This document shows, piece by piece, positions 24,761 through 34,869 of a DNA stretch of 64,000 nt. Made by a program: the position numbers and the translations under genes. Origin of the DNA: Cordilura impudica. Its lineage: Eukaryota > Arthropoda > Insecta > Diptera > Scathophagidae. The stretch covers positions 132,099,612-132,163,611 of the forward strand of contig OY821519.1 of assembly GCA_963682025.1 (NCBI GenBank), given 5' to 3'. Each line of letters starts with the position of its first letter. Within the stretch, counting starts at the first letter, position 1. A model generated the notes under the pieces. It did not search any database and had not been told where the DNA came from. It saw only the letters and a program-made list of their open reading frames with translations.

Positions 24761-25685
24761 TATTCATAACTGTAACAAACAATAATTCTCAAACTGTATA
24801 ACGATGTATAAACAGTTTTGTGTTTACGTTATCCGGTAGTAAAGTTATATTTTTCTTCTTCTTTTTTTCTTTGTAGAATAAATTTGATATTCGCTTTGCT
24901 ATTCTACAAACTGAGTGTTGAGTAAATGCTATATTTAGTTTCAATTATTATAATAGTTTCATATCTGTTTCTAGTTTTGCCATGAACCTTTGGTAGTTTT
25001 GTTCCTGCATTTTCAATATTATTCGATTTTATTTAACTTTTATAAAAACAAGAAAATTATAACTTTATGCAAATGGTTTACAAATGTGTATAAAGGTCAG
25101 TTTACACTATCACACTTTGTAATACGACTTGTCAAAAAAGTCGAATATTATGAAAAAGTCGTATCATATAAAAAGCTTATGTTATGAAATTGACAGTCTG
25201 TAGGATTTTATTTGCGAAGTCCTATGGTTTTAGAAACATCTATTTTCATTGGACCAAAGTTGTTTTTTTGGTAATATTAAAAAAGGTAAACAAAAACAAA
25301 GAAAGTGGAAATAAAATATAAATTTCAAAATAAATTTGCTTTTTATATTAAACAGTTGTTTTCATGCGACTTGAGTGTGATGGTATAAATGGCATAAGTA
25401 TGCAGAAATAATATCGGTACGACTTTATAACATGAATGAATTTCATAGGCTTTTTATTTCGAAAAATCAATCGACTGAGTGTTATCGTGTAAATGGGCCT
25501 TAACAAACATTTTTCAAGCGAAGTATTTCGTATTTCTAGTTTTTAAAATCGAAGATCTTCCAAATGTGTTACAAAAGGGATGTTACAGTTGGTACAAACG
25601 TACGTTATGAGTGGATTTAAAAAGTACCTACTGAGTGCAAATTTCTAAGTAATTCTTAAAAATACTTATATTTGCTATCAAAGTG
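24761..25685 (+). repeat. Duplicated block, copy 1, with an inserted TIR element
   Basis: From GTAACAAACAATAATTCTC through GTTATCCGGTAGTAAAG and TTTGCCATGAACCTTTGG to about 25092, and again from 25502 to AATACTTATATTTGC (25676), it matches 27890-28400 base for base with scattered changes. The intervening 25093-25501 is absent from the other copy. Confidence 0.85.
25093..25501. mobile_element. 0.41-kb non-autonomous TIR element, with empty site in the paralogous block
   Basis: Ends AAGGTCAGTTTACACTATCA and, on the other strand, AAGGCCCATTTACACGATAA. Interior mirrored motifs such as ACGACTTGTC/GTACGACTTT suggest a foldback. The paralogous sequence at 28215-28232 runs straight through, so this is an insertion. 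No transposase. The target duplication is unclear. Confidence 0.75.
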
Positions 25686-26390
25686 TCGGCCATATCGGCA
25701 CCAGCGAGCCGAACTCTAATCGCCTTATATGTATACAGCCGAACGAAAACAAAAATACTCACCAAAGAGTAAAAGTAAACAACACTTTCATTCAATCTTA
25801 TGAAAGCTTTTGAACAGAGCGGGTCTATGTCGCATTGCTTTTTGAAATTCCTGCATTGTTTTTTTAATAACAACGCACAATTTTTTATTTTATTAAAGCT
25901 TTTTTTTATAAATAAATTTTTAAATAAAAAAAGGCAATCATGTGGGATGAGGAATGGGAAAGTAGATTTTTCTTTTGTTTAAACGCGCTAAATGAAGAGG
26001 AATGCCTGGTGTGAAAACATGTATAAGAAATAGTAAAGACATTTAACCTTAGTTTTTGGTAACATACCACTCATTAACCTTCAAAATTTCATATCTTTTG
26101 TTTTTGTTTTCTAAAGAAATGAATTACATATTTGATTTAATAAACTTCAAACTTAAGGATAAAATAGATTCAATTTTCTTTACATTTTGTTTTCAGAATG
26201 TAGACTTAAAATTTTAAAACAACAAAATATATTTAAAATTTTCCCATATTCATCGTGGACTCAACTAATTTCCTTTTTAGTCATTCATATAAACATTCAT
26301 ACAAAGCCTACACAAACCAAATCAGTATCGGCATTGTGTTATGTCCATGGATTTCTCCACTTAAGAACAAACATTTTTTCAACTTGAATA
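25686..26390. other. Non-coding stretch, nothing recognised
   Basis: Frames of 60-81 codons at 25628-26387 lack any motif and overlap each other on both strands. Confidence 0.45.
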
Positions 26391-26399
26391 CGATCTGTG

Positions 26400-26945
26400 T
26401 TAAGTTTGAGATATTATTTAAATATGTCATAAATAATAAATTAAATTGAGATATTATTTAAATATGTCATAAATAATAAATTAAATTAAAAAATAACAAA
26501 AAAAAGTACAAATAATTAATATATATAATTTGAATTATTTTTACTTTTTTGCATTTTTAATTTAAATTCTAATATATATAATAGCATATATAATATTAAA
26601 ATTCAAAAAATGTAGATACAAATAATTCATTCATTTAGTTTTTAATTCTAAATTAATTTTTTTTAACATGTTATAATATTAAATATGTCATAAATAATAA
26701 ATTAAATTAAATATTGTCAAAAAAGAACAAATAATTAATTGATATATTTTTAATTATTTCTACTTTTTCAAATTTTTTAATTTAAATTCTTAGTTATAAC
26801 ATTCTTATTTATTTAAAAATAATATTCATAAAATGAACAAATAATTAATTTATTTAATTTTAATTCTAAATTTAAAAAGTATTAACACGTACATAAAATA
26901 TTAAATATGTTATGAAATTAAATTGAAACATTAAAAAAAAGTACA
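26400..26945. repeat. AT-rich imperfect tandem repeat, about 240-bp unit
   Basis: AAATATGTCATAAATAATAA recurs at 26419, 26460 and 26683, and in changed form at 26904. Each is followed by ACAAATAATTAAT and later TTTTAATTTAAATTCT. The first two occurrences are only 41 bases apart; the others are about 220. Confidence 0.7.
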
Positions 26946-26983
26946 TTGTTTTCATATCCATTTGATACCGAATGGAGAAAGTT

Positions 26984-27510
26984 CTTTGCTATCAAGTTGA
27001 GAATCACAAATTTCTGAATTTGATAACTAAGATAAAAAATATAAAAAATGTGCCTTTAAAGTTAAGAGTACTATAATCGGACTATTGAGGTGCAGTTGAG
27101 AATTAACGTTGGAGATTTGAGAAATGTATTTGATCTCAAATGCACCTCAAGTTGATAGCAAACAAAAATGTTTTTGGGATGCATTGAAAAATTATTTCCC
27201 CAATGTTGGAGAAAAGTTAAGTTCTCAAATTGGTGTCTAATATATTTCTCAACTTAAGTTGAGCAATTTTTCTCCTTGTTTGCTTTCAACTCGACATCAA
27301 GTTGAGAATTAATATTTTTGGAGAAATTTCTTTGCTATCAAGTTGAGAATCACAAATTTCTCAATTTTATAACTAAGAAAATCACCATATAAAATATGTG
27401 AATTTTAAGTTGAGAAAACTATAATTGGACTATTGAGGTGGATTTGAGAAATAACGTTAGAGATTTGAGAATTGTATTTGATCTCAAATACACCTCAAGT
27501 TGATAGCAAA
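26984..27510. repeat. Tandem TIR elements with TTTGCTATCAA ends
   Basis: Two near-complete copies (26984-27163 and 27331-27510) each begin TTTGCTATCAAGTTGAGAAT and end CACCTCAAGTTGATAGCAAA, an imperfect inverted repeat. Between them is a diverged third piece (TTGTTTGCTTTCAACTCGAC, 27279). The copies are in direct orientation with similar interiors (GACTATTGAGGTG, TTTGAGAATT/AACGTT). Confidence 0.75.
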
Positions 27511-27889
27511 CAAAAATGTTAATTGGGTGATATGATGATTTAAAAATTATCACAGTTTATTCAATTAAGACTAAATAAAACCTTCATTCAACAACTACAA
27601 ACTCCATATACGTATTAGATAGCATCTTAACCCTCTCCGTGTCAAAAAATATTTTTAAAATCTGAAAATTTTTAGCTTGTTATGGCGATACAGCCAGAAA
27701 ATATATAATTTTTACCTGAGATTTCTCACCTAACAGGTAAACTATATACATACATATATAAGTATATTTTTAATCATAGAAATAAGCAAAGCAATGCAAA
27801 ATTAAAAATGCCGTTACTTTTTATTTTGATGTCGAATATTTTCGACAAAAACACGGAAATGCTTAATTATATATCATGCATATTAACCA

Positions 27890-28400
27890 ATAATACAGTA
27901 ATTCTGAAACTGTAATGTGTATAACAGTGTTTAAACTGTTTTGTTTTAACGTTATCCGGTTAGTAAGGTTATTTATATTTGTTCCCTCTTTCTTTGTACA
28001 ATAAATTTGATATTCGCTTTACTATTCTACACAGTGAGTGTTGAGTAAATACTGCATTTAGTTTCAGTTATTATAAAAGTTTCATATCTGTTTCAAGTTT
28101 TGCCATGAATCTTTCGTGGAGTTTTTTCCTGCATTTGCAATATTATTCGACTTAATTTAACTTTTATAAAAACAAGAAAATTATTATAACATTTTGCAAT
28201 TGGTTTACAACTGTGTATAAAAAAAAATTCTTTCAAGCTAAGCATTTCTAGTTGTTTAAAGCGAAGATTTTTCGAATGTGTTATACAAGGCATGTTAGAG
28301 TTGGTACAAGCGTACTTTATGTGCGAATTTAAAAAGTACCTTATGAAAGCAATTTTCTAAGTGTAATTCTTAAAAATACTTATATTTTCTATGAAATTGT
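27890..28400 (+). repeat. Duplicated block, copy 2 (no insertion)
   Basis: Matches 24761-25685 without the TIR element: GTTATCCGGTTAGTAAGG, ATTCGCTTTACTATTCTAC, TTTTGCCATGAATCTTTCG, and after the empty site CAAGCTAAGCATTTCTAGTT and GTTGGTACAAGCGTAC. Its right end is some 200 bp from the EFL1 poly(A) signal. Confidence 0.85.
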
Positions 28401-28530
28401 TGTTGATATACACGTATAAATAGAGATAATATTTTATATTATATTCAATTACGACTATTTAAATTGTGGAGTATCCAATACTTTATCAATAAAATTACAT
28501 ATATCGCTTCTGCTTTTATAAAAAATCTTG

Positions 28531-28536
28531 TTTATT
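28531..28536 (-). terminator. Poly(A) signal AATAAA for EFL1
   Basis: TTTATT on the plus strand reads AATAAA on the minus strand, about 90 bases beyond the EFL1 stop codon, a usual spacing for a short insect 3' UTR. A second overlapping A-rich candidate lies just beside it. Confidence 0.6.
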
Positions 28537-28625
28537 TTATTTTTGTAAAGAATTCTTTAAGACAAATAATACAAATTTATTTAAATATAAATAATGTTTG
28601 TTTCTACTGTAAAAGCCTTAGTGAA

Positions 28626-28814
28626 TTACTTCTTTTTGCTTAGTGTCCTTTGCTTTTCAGCATGTTCTACGACCTTTTCATCGACATAGAGACCCTTGCG
28701 ACGTCGTACACTGTCCATATACAGTTTTGCACGATTGGCCGAATCTGCCTTTTCACCAAAATGCATAAATTCTTCTTCCGTTGTGGGAACCCAAAAGGGA
28801 TCAATATCAATCAC
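28626..28814 (-). CDS. EFL1: EFL1, last exon (C-terminus of elongation factor-like GTPase 1)
   Basis: The exon encodes the last 62 residues of a ribosome-maturation GTPase of the EF-2 family. EFL1, with SBDS, removes eIF6 from pre-60S subunits in the cytoplasm (known for the family). Seen here: [20 protein letters not shown], then a basic [16 protein letters not shown], then [15 protein letters not shown] and TAA. From memory this is nearly the same as the animal EFL1 C-terminus. The exon starts at GTG (valine, not a start codon), directly after a good acceptor (pyrimidine-rich TTCTTTACTTCCTACAG). The rest of the gene must lie to the right on the minus strand, but no upstream exon was found in the window. 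Drosophila's counterpart is, I believe, CG33158. The reading frame is intact, so this is a working exon, not a relic. Confidence 0.92.
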   Translation of the reverse strand: MIDIDPFWVPTTEEEFMHFGEKADSANRAKLYMDSVRRRKGLYVDEKVVEHAEKQRTLSKKK

Positions 28815-28837
28815 CTGTAGGAAGTAAAGAAGAATGA
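28815..28837 (-). promoter_or_regulatory. Splice acceptor of the EFL1 last exon
   Basis: On the minus strand CTTCTTTACTTCCTACAG ends at 28815, giving a pyrimidine tract and CAG directly before the coding GTG. Confidence 0.8.
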
Positions 28838-29410
28838 AAAAATAAATAGATTAGTATAATCAGTTTACAGTTAAAAATAGAAGAAACAAAAATGTCAAAA
28901 TATAGTTTGATATATAAGTACATTTATTTATTGAGTGGACATGACGCCTTCGCAAGAAATATGAAAATACTGAAAAACACAACACAGCTTGATATCGAAG
29001 AATAAGGGAGGAAGAGAGAAGATTATTAAGAAATACCTGTAAAGGCTGACCTTTAACGTGTTTTTACATTTGTTTAAAGTATTATTATTATAGTATTGAG
29101 TGAGGTATCTTAATTATAGTGCCTAAACAAAAAGTGTTTGATGAACCCTGCTGAAATTAAACCCCGCGTTAACCGCCTGTGAAGTAAACCATTTTGAAGG
29201 AGCCTACAATCGGCATTTTTTTTATTAATAAAATAAATATTTGATTTAACTTCTGTCCAATTTTTTTTGTAATTATTTTGATTCCTTTTTATTTTGATTC
29301 AATTTTTAGACTAAGATTACGAGATTTTCATATAATTTAATGAGATTTTAATAAAAATAATATTACTCTCTCCAACGACAAAACCAAAATATAGTTATTT
29401 GGAATGTTAT
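28838..29410. other. EFL1 intron sequence, nothing recognised
   Basis: AT-rich with no repeat shared elsewhere in the window, apart from the short GCGTTAACCGCCTGTGAAG at 29165, whose core resembles 33186. Intron status is inferred from the EFL1 exon. Confidence 0.5.
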
Positions 29411-29411
29411 A

Positions 29412-29562
29412 AAGAGTGAGATGGAAAAAATATTAACATACATACATAAAATGTAATAACAAGGAAACCATTGAACGTAGAGATTTTTTTATTTATTTAT
29501 TTAATTAGAGCTTAAAAAAAGAAAATAATTTTGGTTCAAATCACTATTTATGAACTTATGGA
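29412..29562 (+). mobile_element. Left end of a Tc1/mariner-type element, truncated
   Basis: TA then AAGAGTGAG, AAAAAATATTAACATAC, AACAAGGAAACCATTGAAC and later TATTTATGAACTTATGGAC match the left end of the element at 41934-42841. It stops where the heptamer array starts; the right half is missing. Confidence 0.7.
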
Positions 29563-29564
29563 CC

Positions 29565-30300
29565 TTAAAAATTAGAAATTAGAAATTAAAAATTAAAAAT
29601 TAAAAATTAAAAATTAGAAATTAAAAATTAAAAATTAAAAATTAAAAATTAAAAATTAAAAATTAAAAATTAAAAATTAAAAATTAAAAATTAAAATTTA
29701 AAAATTAAAAATTAAAAATTAAAAATTAAAAATTAAAAATTAAAAATTAAAAATTAAAAATTAAAAATTAAAAATTAAAAATTAAAAATTAAAAATTAAA
29801 AATTAAAAATTAAAAATTAAAAATTAAAAATTAAAAATTAAAAATTAAAAATTAAAAATTAAAAATTAAAAATTAAAAATTAAAAATTAAAAATTAAAAA
29901 TTAAAAATTAAAAATTAAAAATTAAAAATTAAAAATTAAAAATTAAAAATTAAAAATTAAAAATTAAAAATTAAAAATTAAAAATTAAAAATTAAAAATT
30001 AAAAATTAAAAATTAAAAATTAAAAATTAAAAATTAAAAATTAAAAATTAAAAATTAAAAATTAAAAATTAAAAATTAAAAATTAAAAATTAAAAATTAA
30101 AAATTAAAAATTAAAAATTAAAAATTAAAAATTAAAAATTAAAAATTAAAAATTAAAAATTAAAAATTAAAAATTAAAAATTAAAAATTAAAAATTAAAA
30201 ATTAAAAATTAAAAATTAAAAATTAAAAATTAAAAATTAAAAATTAAAAATTAAAAATTAAAAATTAAAAATTAAAAATTAAAAATTAAAAATTAAAAAT
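29565..30300. repeat. (AAAAATT)n heptamer array, about 100 units
   Basis: Nearly perfect 7-bp units over about 735 bp with only a few changes (TTAGAAA near the start, AAAATTTAAA at 29692). It lies in the last EFL1 intron, directly after a truncated Tc1/mariner end. Confidence 0.95.
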
Positions 30301-30705
30301 GAAAAATAAAAAATTAAAAACGAAAGACGAAAAATTAAAAATGAGAAATAAAACATGAAAAATAAAAAAATTAAAATGAGAAACGAGAAACGAGAAATGA
30401 AAAAATAAAAAATGAAAAATAAAAAATGAAAAATGAAAAATGAAAAATAAAAAATGAAAAATAAAAAATGAAAAATGAAAAATGACAAATAAAAAATTAA
30501 AAATTAAAAATTTAAAATAAAAAATGCAAAATTAAAAAATTAAAAATGAGAAACGAAAAATCCAAAATGAAAAATTAAAAATGAAAAATTAAAAAAAAAA
30601 AAATGAAAAATAAAAAATTAACAATAAAAAATTAAAAATAAAAAATTAAAAATGTAAAATTAAAAACGAAACATTAAATTGAAATAATAAATAATAATAA
30701 ATATT
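30301..30705. repeat. Degenerate A-rich array derived from the heptamer
   Basis: Units become AAAAATG, AAAAATA, GAGAAACG and similar, still with a 7-to-8-base rhythm. The 69-codon minus frame here, made of F, L and I only, is an artefact of the repeat. Confidence 0.8.
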
Positions 30706-30802
30706 TTTATATTAGCAGAGCCCTGCAGTTGACTGATATTAGTGATACATAGATGACGCTTTCTGTTTTAAAAAAGTGCCATCAAAAATCTTTAATAACT
30801 AG

Positions 30803-31643
30803 CACCCTTATTCATAAGTCAAAATTAGCAGCGAGTTAACATGTATGCTATTCATAATACTCTTGTCATACTCTTGTTAAGTTCATGTTAACGAGTTGTT
30901 AAGTGCTTAAAAACAGCTGTTTTCTGTCAAAGTGACTGCGAAAAATCATAAAAAATAAATACAAATTTTTTTAATCTAAATCTATTTTTTAATATCTAAA
31001 TTATGGAAACGCTTAATAATTTGGATTCATTGGACTTTTTAAGAAATAGAGCCCGTACTCGTGCGGTTAAAGTTTATAAAAAAAGAAGAAACCCATTTTT
31101 TGTTTATACTGACAGTGAATTTCGTAAAAAGTATAGATTTACAAAAGAAAATGCCAAAAAATTAATTGATTTGGTCAAGAATGACCTGAAAGGAAAAAAG
31201 AACGGTGGAAACATTCCACCGTATCTTCAAGTTCTATCTATCTATCAAGTTCAGGGCGTTTGCTAAAAAAGCAAGGACATATATTTAAATGCCAACTACA
31301 GCCGAAAACCAAATCAAAATTATGCAAGAATTCGAGAAAATTGCAGGATTTAAAAACGTTGTTGGTGCTATTGATTGCACTCATTTCCGTATACAATCTG
31401 AAAAATCCAATTGCAAACGTCAAAAATCAGAGTTGCTTTTCAAAAAAAAGGTGCCACCTACAGAAATACACTGTAGCATCATAGAAATTTAGGGTTGATT
31501 TTTTAAATTCAAGTTGAAAGATTAAAATGTATTATGAATAAACTCTATGCTAACAAGCTTCTAAGCAAAAAATGCATTCTAGTAAGCAGCTCGTTGTCTG
31601 CGATGTATAAACAACTGCTAACTTTGACTTATGAATACGGCTG
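30803..31643 (+). mobile_element. PIF/Harbinger element, internally deleted, with TAG target duplication
   Basis: Terminal inverted repeats: CACCCTTATTCATAAGTCAA on the left; on the right, read inward, CAGCCGTATTCATAAGTCAA, continuing into GTTAGCAG. Flanked by TAG at 30800-30802 and 31644-31646. The related unoccupied site near 4574 has a single TAG. Length 841 bp, too short for a full transposase. Confidence 0.9.
31003..31492 (+). pseudogene. Harbinger transposase remnant (HARBI1-like), internally deleted
   Basis: ATG at 31003 opens a part ending in RNPFFVYTDSEFRKKYRFTK and GGNIPPYLQVL, the N-terminal part of a Harbinger transposase. The frame then breaks near 31262. A second part (from 31289) has MPTTAENQIKIMQEFEKIAG and FKNVVGAIDCTHFRI, where the D of AIDCTH matches the first catalytic residue of HARBI1-like proteins. 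It then stops at 31490. The segment between and the C-terminal catalytic part are missing. Inactive, but the ends may still be mobilised by an intact relative. Confidence 0.85.
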
Positions 31644-31695
31644 TAGATGTTTACATATCTCCCCTGTGATCGGACTAACATGATTTTTGGTTTTT

Positions 31696-32060
31696 TAATA
31701 AATCTATAATATTATACTATCTTGTGACCGATGTTTTGTTCTACCGTTTTATCCCGATTTTGACCAAACGTATATTATTTGAAAGGTATTTCTTTTTAGC
31801 CGTTTTGCAGATCTACAGATTTTTAAACTTGTTCCTTTATTTTGAGTAAACTGCATTTAAAGTTGCTACTAACACATACATAAAGTTATACATATGCTAT
31901 GTGCGTTTTATTAAATTTGTTAATGTGTTTGTTAATGAGTTTGTTATCTTCATTCGCAATAATAATAAAATAAAAGTGTAGGTTTGTGAATTGGCTAAGT
32001 TGAAAAATAAAGCTGCCTAGAAATTGCATTCGAATTTCGAGCGCTGGAATCTGCTGGTGA
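31696..32060 (-). repeat. Family B repeat, copy 3, minus orientation
   Basis: Reads TGTTTTGTTCTACCGTTTTA, ACCAAACGTATATTATTTG, then the ACACATACATAAAGTTATAC block and the end GAATTTCGAGCGCTGGAATC, the reverse of the copies at 4316, 11850 and 50838. Confidence 0.8.
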
Positions 32061-32074
32061 TAATAAAATACTTT

Positions 32075-32714
32075 GGCCGAGGCCACGCAATGAGCGGCAA
32101 AGCGGCGAGCGGCAGAGCGATGAGCGGAAAAAAATTAAAACATATGAAATAATACTGAAGTGGCCGCACAATTAGCGGCATGTGAGTGGAATTTCTGAGC
32201 GTCTAAGCGGTGCCGCTCAGAAATAGAACTTGTTATAATTTTTAGTTGTTTTCTGAGCGGCAAAGAATAAAAATTGCAAAAAAAAAAAATGGCTTTTCTT
32301 TGTTTTGTCAATCTATAGCGCGATTCAGTTACTTCTTTTTAACGATAATCTAATCGTTAGAAAAAGAAAACTAAATTATCGATTTTTGTATACAGAAAAT
32401 TTTTTTAGCGATATTGTTAAAGTCAGGTGTTGTTGTTATCTTAACGACATCCATTTTTGTGTTGTTTTTCAATCGATAAAAAGTTAAAAACGTTGAAATG
32501 TAGTCATACATAAATAAAAATCATAAAATAGTAAAAATATTTTACTTCTATTATAAAAACTTTTTATATAAATAATAAATAATAACATTGACAATGGCAT
32601 TTTGACAACTAACCGCTCAGAAATGACGCTCAGTAATAAGCCACTTGCCGCTCAAACTCGCCGCTCTGCCGCTCACCACTCTGCCGCTTTGCCGCTCATT
32701 GCGTGGCCTCGGCC
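32075..32714. mobile_element. Non-autonomous TIR element with GC-rich ends (GGCCGAGGCC)
   Basis: Both ends show GGCCGAGGCCACGCAATGAG and go on with many GAGCGGC/GCGGCAAAG units for about 70 bp. The AT-rich centre also holds GAGCGGC motifs (32196-32265). At 640 bp it has no transposase. Flanks are CTTT and TTAG, so a 2-base TT duplication is possible but not shown. Superfamily unknown. Confidence 0.8.
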
Positions 32715-33240
32715 TTAGACGCAAAAAAATTTTACTGACGCTTATTTAGTCATTATTTAAAAAAAAAAAAAAAAATAAAAAAATTAAAATTATATAGAAA
32801 CAATTTTTAAACGATTCTAACTTATTACTCACTTATTCTGTCAAATAAAAATACGAAAAAATAGGTTCCAAATATAATATTAGAAATTAAAGGCGCCAAA
32901 GGTGAGAAAATTAAAACATATTTTGAAAATTTTAAATATTTTGGGTAGTGTTTTCCTATTTTATTTCTTCATTTACTTTTAAATTTATTTTTTTTTGGTA
33001 TAACAATTCTTTATTTTGAGTCATCGTAAATAGATAATTTGCTACCAAAATTTTAATATTACTGTAGCTGGTTTAACCTATCTTGAAGGAGACAAGATCC
33101 TCCCCATTTTCCCTGAGCACAGCCGGATCAATTGGTAGCATAGTCCCAGAAAGATATGGTTTGATTTAACGACCGTTAAATCACAAGCATTAACCGCCTA
33201 ATTCAAAAATCATGTTTTCGAGAAAAATAACTTTTTATAT
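32715..33240. other. EFL1 intron sequence, mostly unassigned
   Basis: A-run at 32759-32774. The stretch 33085-33160 is less AT-rich (GAGACAAGATCCTCCCC...) and, read on the minus strand, is open (PIDPAVLRENGEDLVSF-like). That could be a piece of a retroelement, but I cannot name it. Confidence 0.35.
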
Positions 33241-33475
33241 AAATGTAATGGGGCTTCATTACGACTTAGGTCAGTATAATTTTATTAATATCTTTTTAAG
33301 ATATTTTACTATTATTAATATTAAATATTGTCACAGTAATTTTAAGTTGTATTGTAAATCAAACTCCAACTAACATATTTAAACCTGTTTTGTTTTGAAG
33401 ATTTCATGTCTTGTTGAACAGGATACCAAATTTAAATAAATAAATAAATAAATGAATAAATGAATAAATTAGCGT
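33241..33475 (+). mobile_element. 3' end of a LINE with an (AAAT)n-type tail
   Basis: CATGTCTTGTTGAACAGG followed by AAATTTAAATAAATAAATAA matches the 3' end of the LINE at 51610-52340 (CATGTCTTGTTGTACAGG, then AATAATAATAA tail). Only the untranslated end is present, so it is a strongly 5'-truncated copy. Confidence 0.65.
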
Positions 33476-34108
33476 ATAAAAAAAAAAGAATACATAACTC
33501 AAATCGTTCTTAAGTCGACTTAGGCGGTTATCGCTCATGACCACAGATATATATTTGGAAAGCAAACCACTCAGAAATTAAAAATCGGTTCAAAACTAAT
33601 TTAGTTAAAAATATTTTAGTCCGTGAAGTGTTGAAAAAAAACGTTTTTTTTTTGCCGATAACTTCAGATTTTGAGGGTGTATTCAAAATTCTGAAAATTG
33701 AAAACTGATTTACTCAACCAGGTCTACAACTTACATTAGGGTATTTTTAAAGTATATTGAATTGTTAATATTTTGTAACATCGTGTTATTCGTGCAGAAA
33801 AGGAGTTTTTTGTGGACGTGTAATTTCAAAAGCATATAAAAAAGAACGTTCATAAAGAGTTGATTTGTTTTGTTTTATTGATGTTAGTACCAATGTTTAC
33901 CTACAATTAAAGCGTTACAGAGACCGCAAGTCGGAGAGTTCAGACTGTCTTATGTATATAAATGTATTTTTAAAAATTCTAGTACATTACTATAAAAGAA
34001 AAGAATATGTAAACAAGTAGAGTCCATAACCTTAAAAATTAACTACTAAATTCAGTCAATTACTTTTCAAATTATAAAAAACATTATTATTCCCTTTATA
34101 TTAACTCG
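33476..34108. other. EFL1 intron sequence, nothing firm
   Basis: GACTTAGGCGGTTATCGCTC at 33515 and CATTAACCGCCTAATTC at 33188 are in inverted orientation, so the LINE tail between them may sit in an older TIR element. Otherwise unassigned. Confidence 0.35.
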
Positions 34109-34339
34109 TACACAGAGAAAAATATTCACCAACCGACTTGTTGTAATGTGGAACAACTGTATTTTCGACTGTAAAAACAGAAATTTAATAGCATCTTCCA
34201 AATTTCTATTACGATAAAATATTTACTGTTAAGACAACAGAACTGTAATCATAGTGAACTCGAAATTCGGTTATTAGCACTATATCAATTCGGTTGGCAA
34301 CAAATTCGGTAGCCACAATGAATCTGTTTTCTGTGTGTA
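34109..34339. mobile_element. Small TIR element with TACACAGAGAAAA ends
   Basis: TACACAGAGAAAAATATTCA on the left and, read inward, TACACACAGAAAACAGATTC on the right. The mirrored interior motifs CCAACCGAC / TCGGTTGG support a 231-bp foldback-type element. Confidence 0.65.
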
Positions 34340-34860
34340 GTGTCTGCTAGCCGAAAAAACTATGGATCGATTTTCAACTCTTTTCCCGAGACTCAATACA
34401 GCTGAAACCTTGCAGGCAAACTCGTGGCGATGACGAAAGAATATATTACAAAAATTTTTTTTTTGACTGTAGAATTTACGATACCATAACCTTAATTTAC
34501 AAAGTGAGGGAGTATAAAATAGATTTGGGTTTTATGGGTTAGTTTTTTTTCTTTCTATTTCAAAGTTAGAACTATTAGTGTTTTCAACATTAATTATAAA
34601 AACATTAACAACTGAACAACTTAATACTTCAACTTCAACTAACGCCGTTCGAAGATAAATAAATAACAAACTCGACAGTTATTTTTTTATTTTCTTGTGT
34701 TTCTAATAATCTTTCTTGAAGCAAGCAGTTTATCAAAGTGAAAAATAAAAATCTCGTTTAAAGTGCATTGTTAAAAATATTGCAACAAGTTTAAATAAAT
34801 CAGTGAATAAAAAAAATATTGAAATTAAATTTACCGAATGATAGGCAAAATTTATACAGG
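34340..34860. other. EFL1 intron sequence, nothing recognised
   Basis: AT-rich; no shared repeat identified. Confidence 0.4.
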
Positions 34861-34869
34861 CCTCAATAA

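Larger units (their letters stand above)
30737..31695. repeat. Family D repeat, split by a Harbinger element
   Basis: Left part GTGATACATAGATGACGC and AGTGCCATCAAAAATC to 30802; right part AGATGTTTACATATCTCCCC, TGTGATCGGACTAACATG from 31644. Removing 30803-31643 plus one TAG restores the order of the copy at 4537. Confidence 0.75.

Noticed and set aside
28626..28814. A free-standing 62-residue protein starting at GTG
   Set aside because: GTG follows a strong splice acceptor and the sequence matches the very C-terminus of EFL1, so it is an exon.
29565..30300. Heptamer array as a telomere or interstitial telomere repeat
   Set aside because: The unit AAAAATT has no G cluster; it is unlike TTAGG or TTTAGGG, and it lies in an intron.
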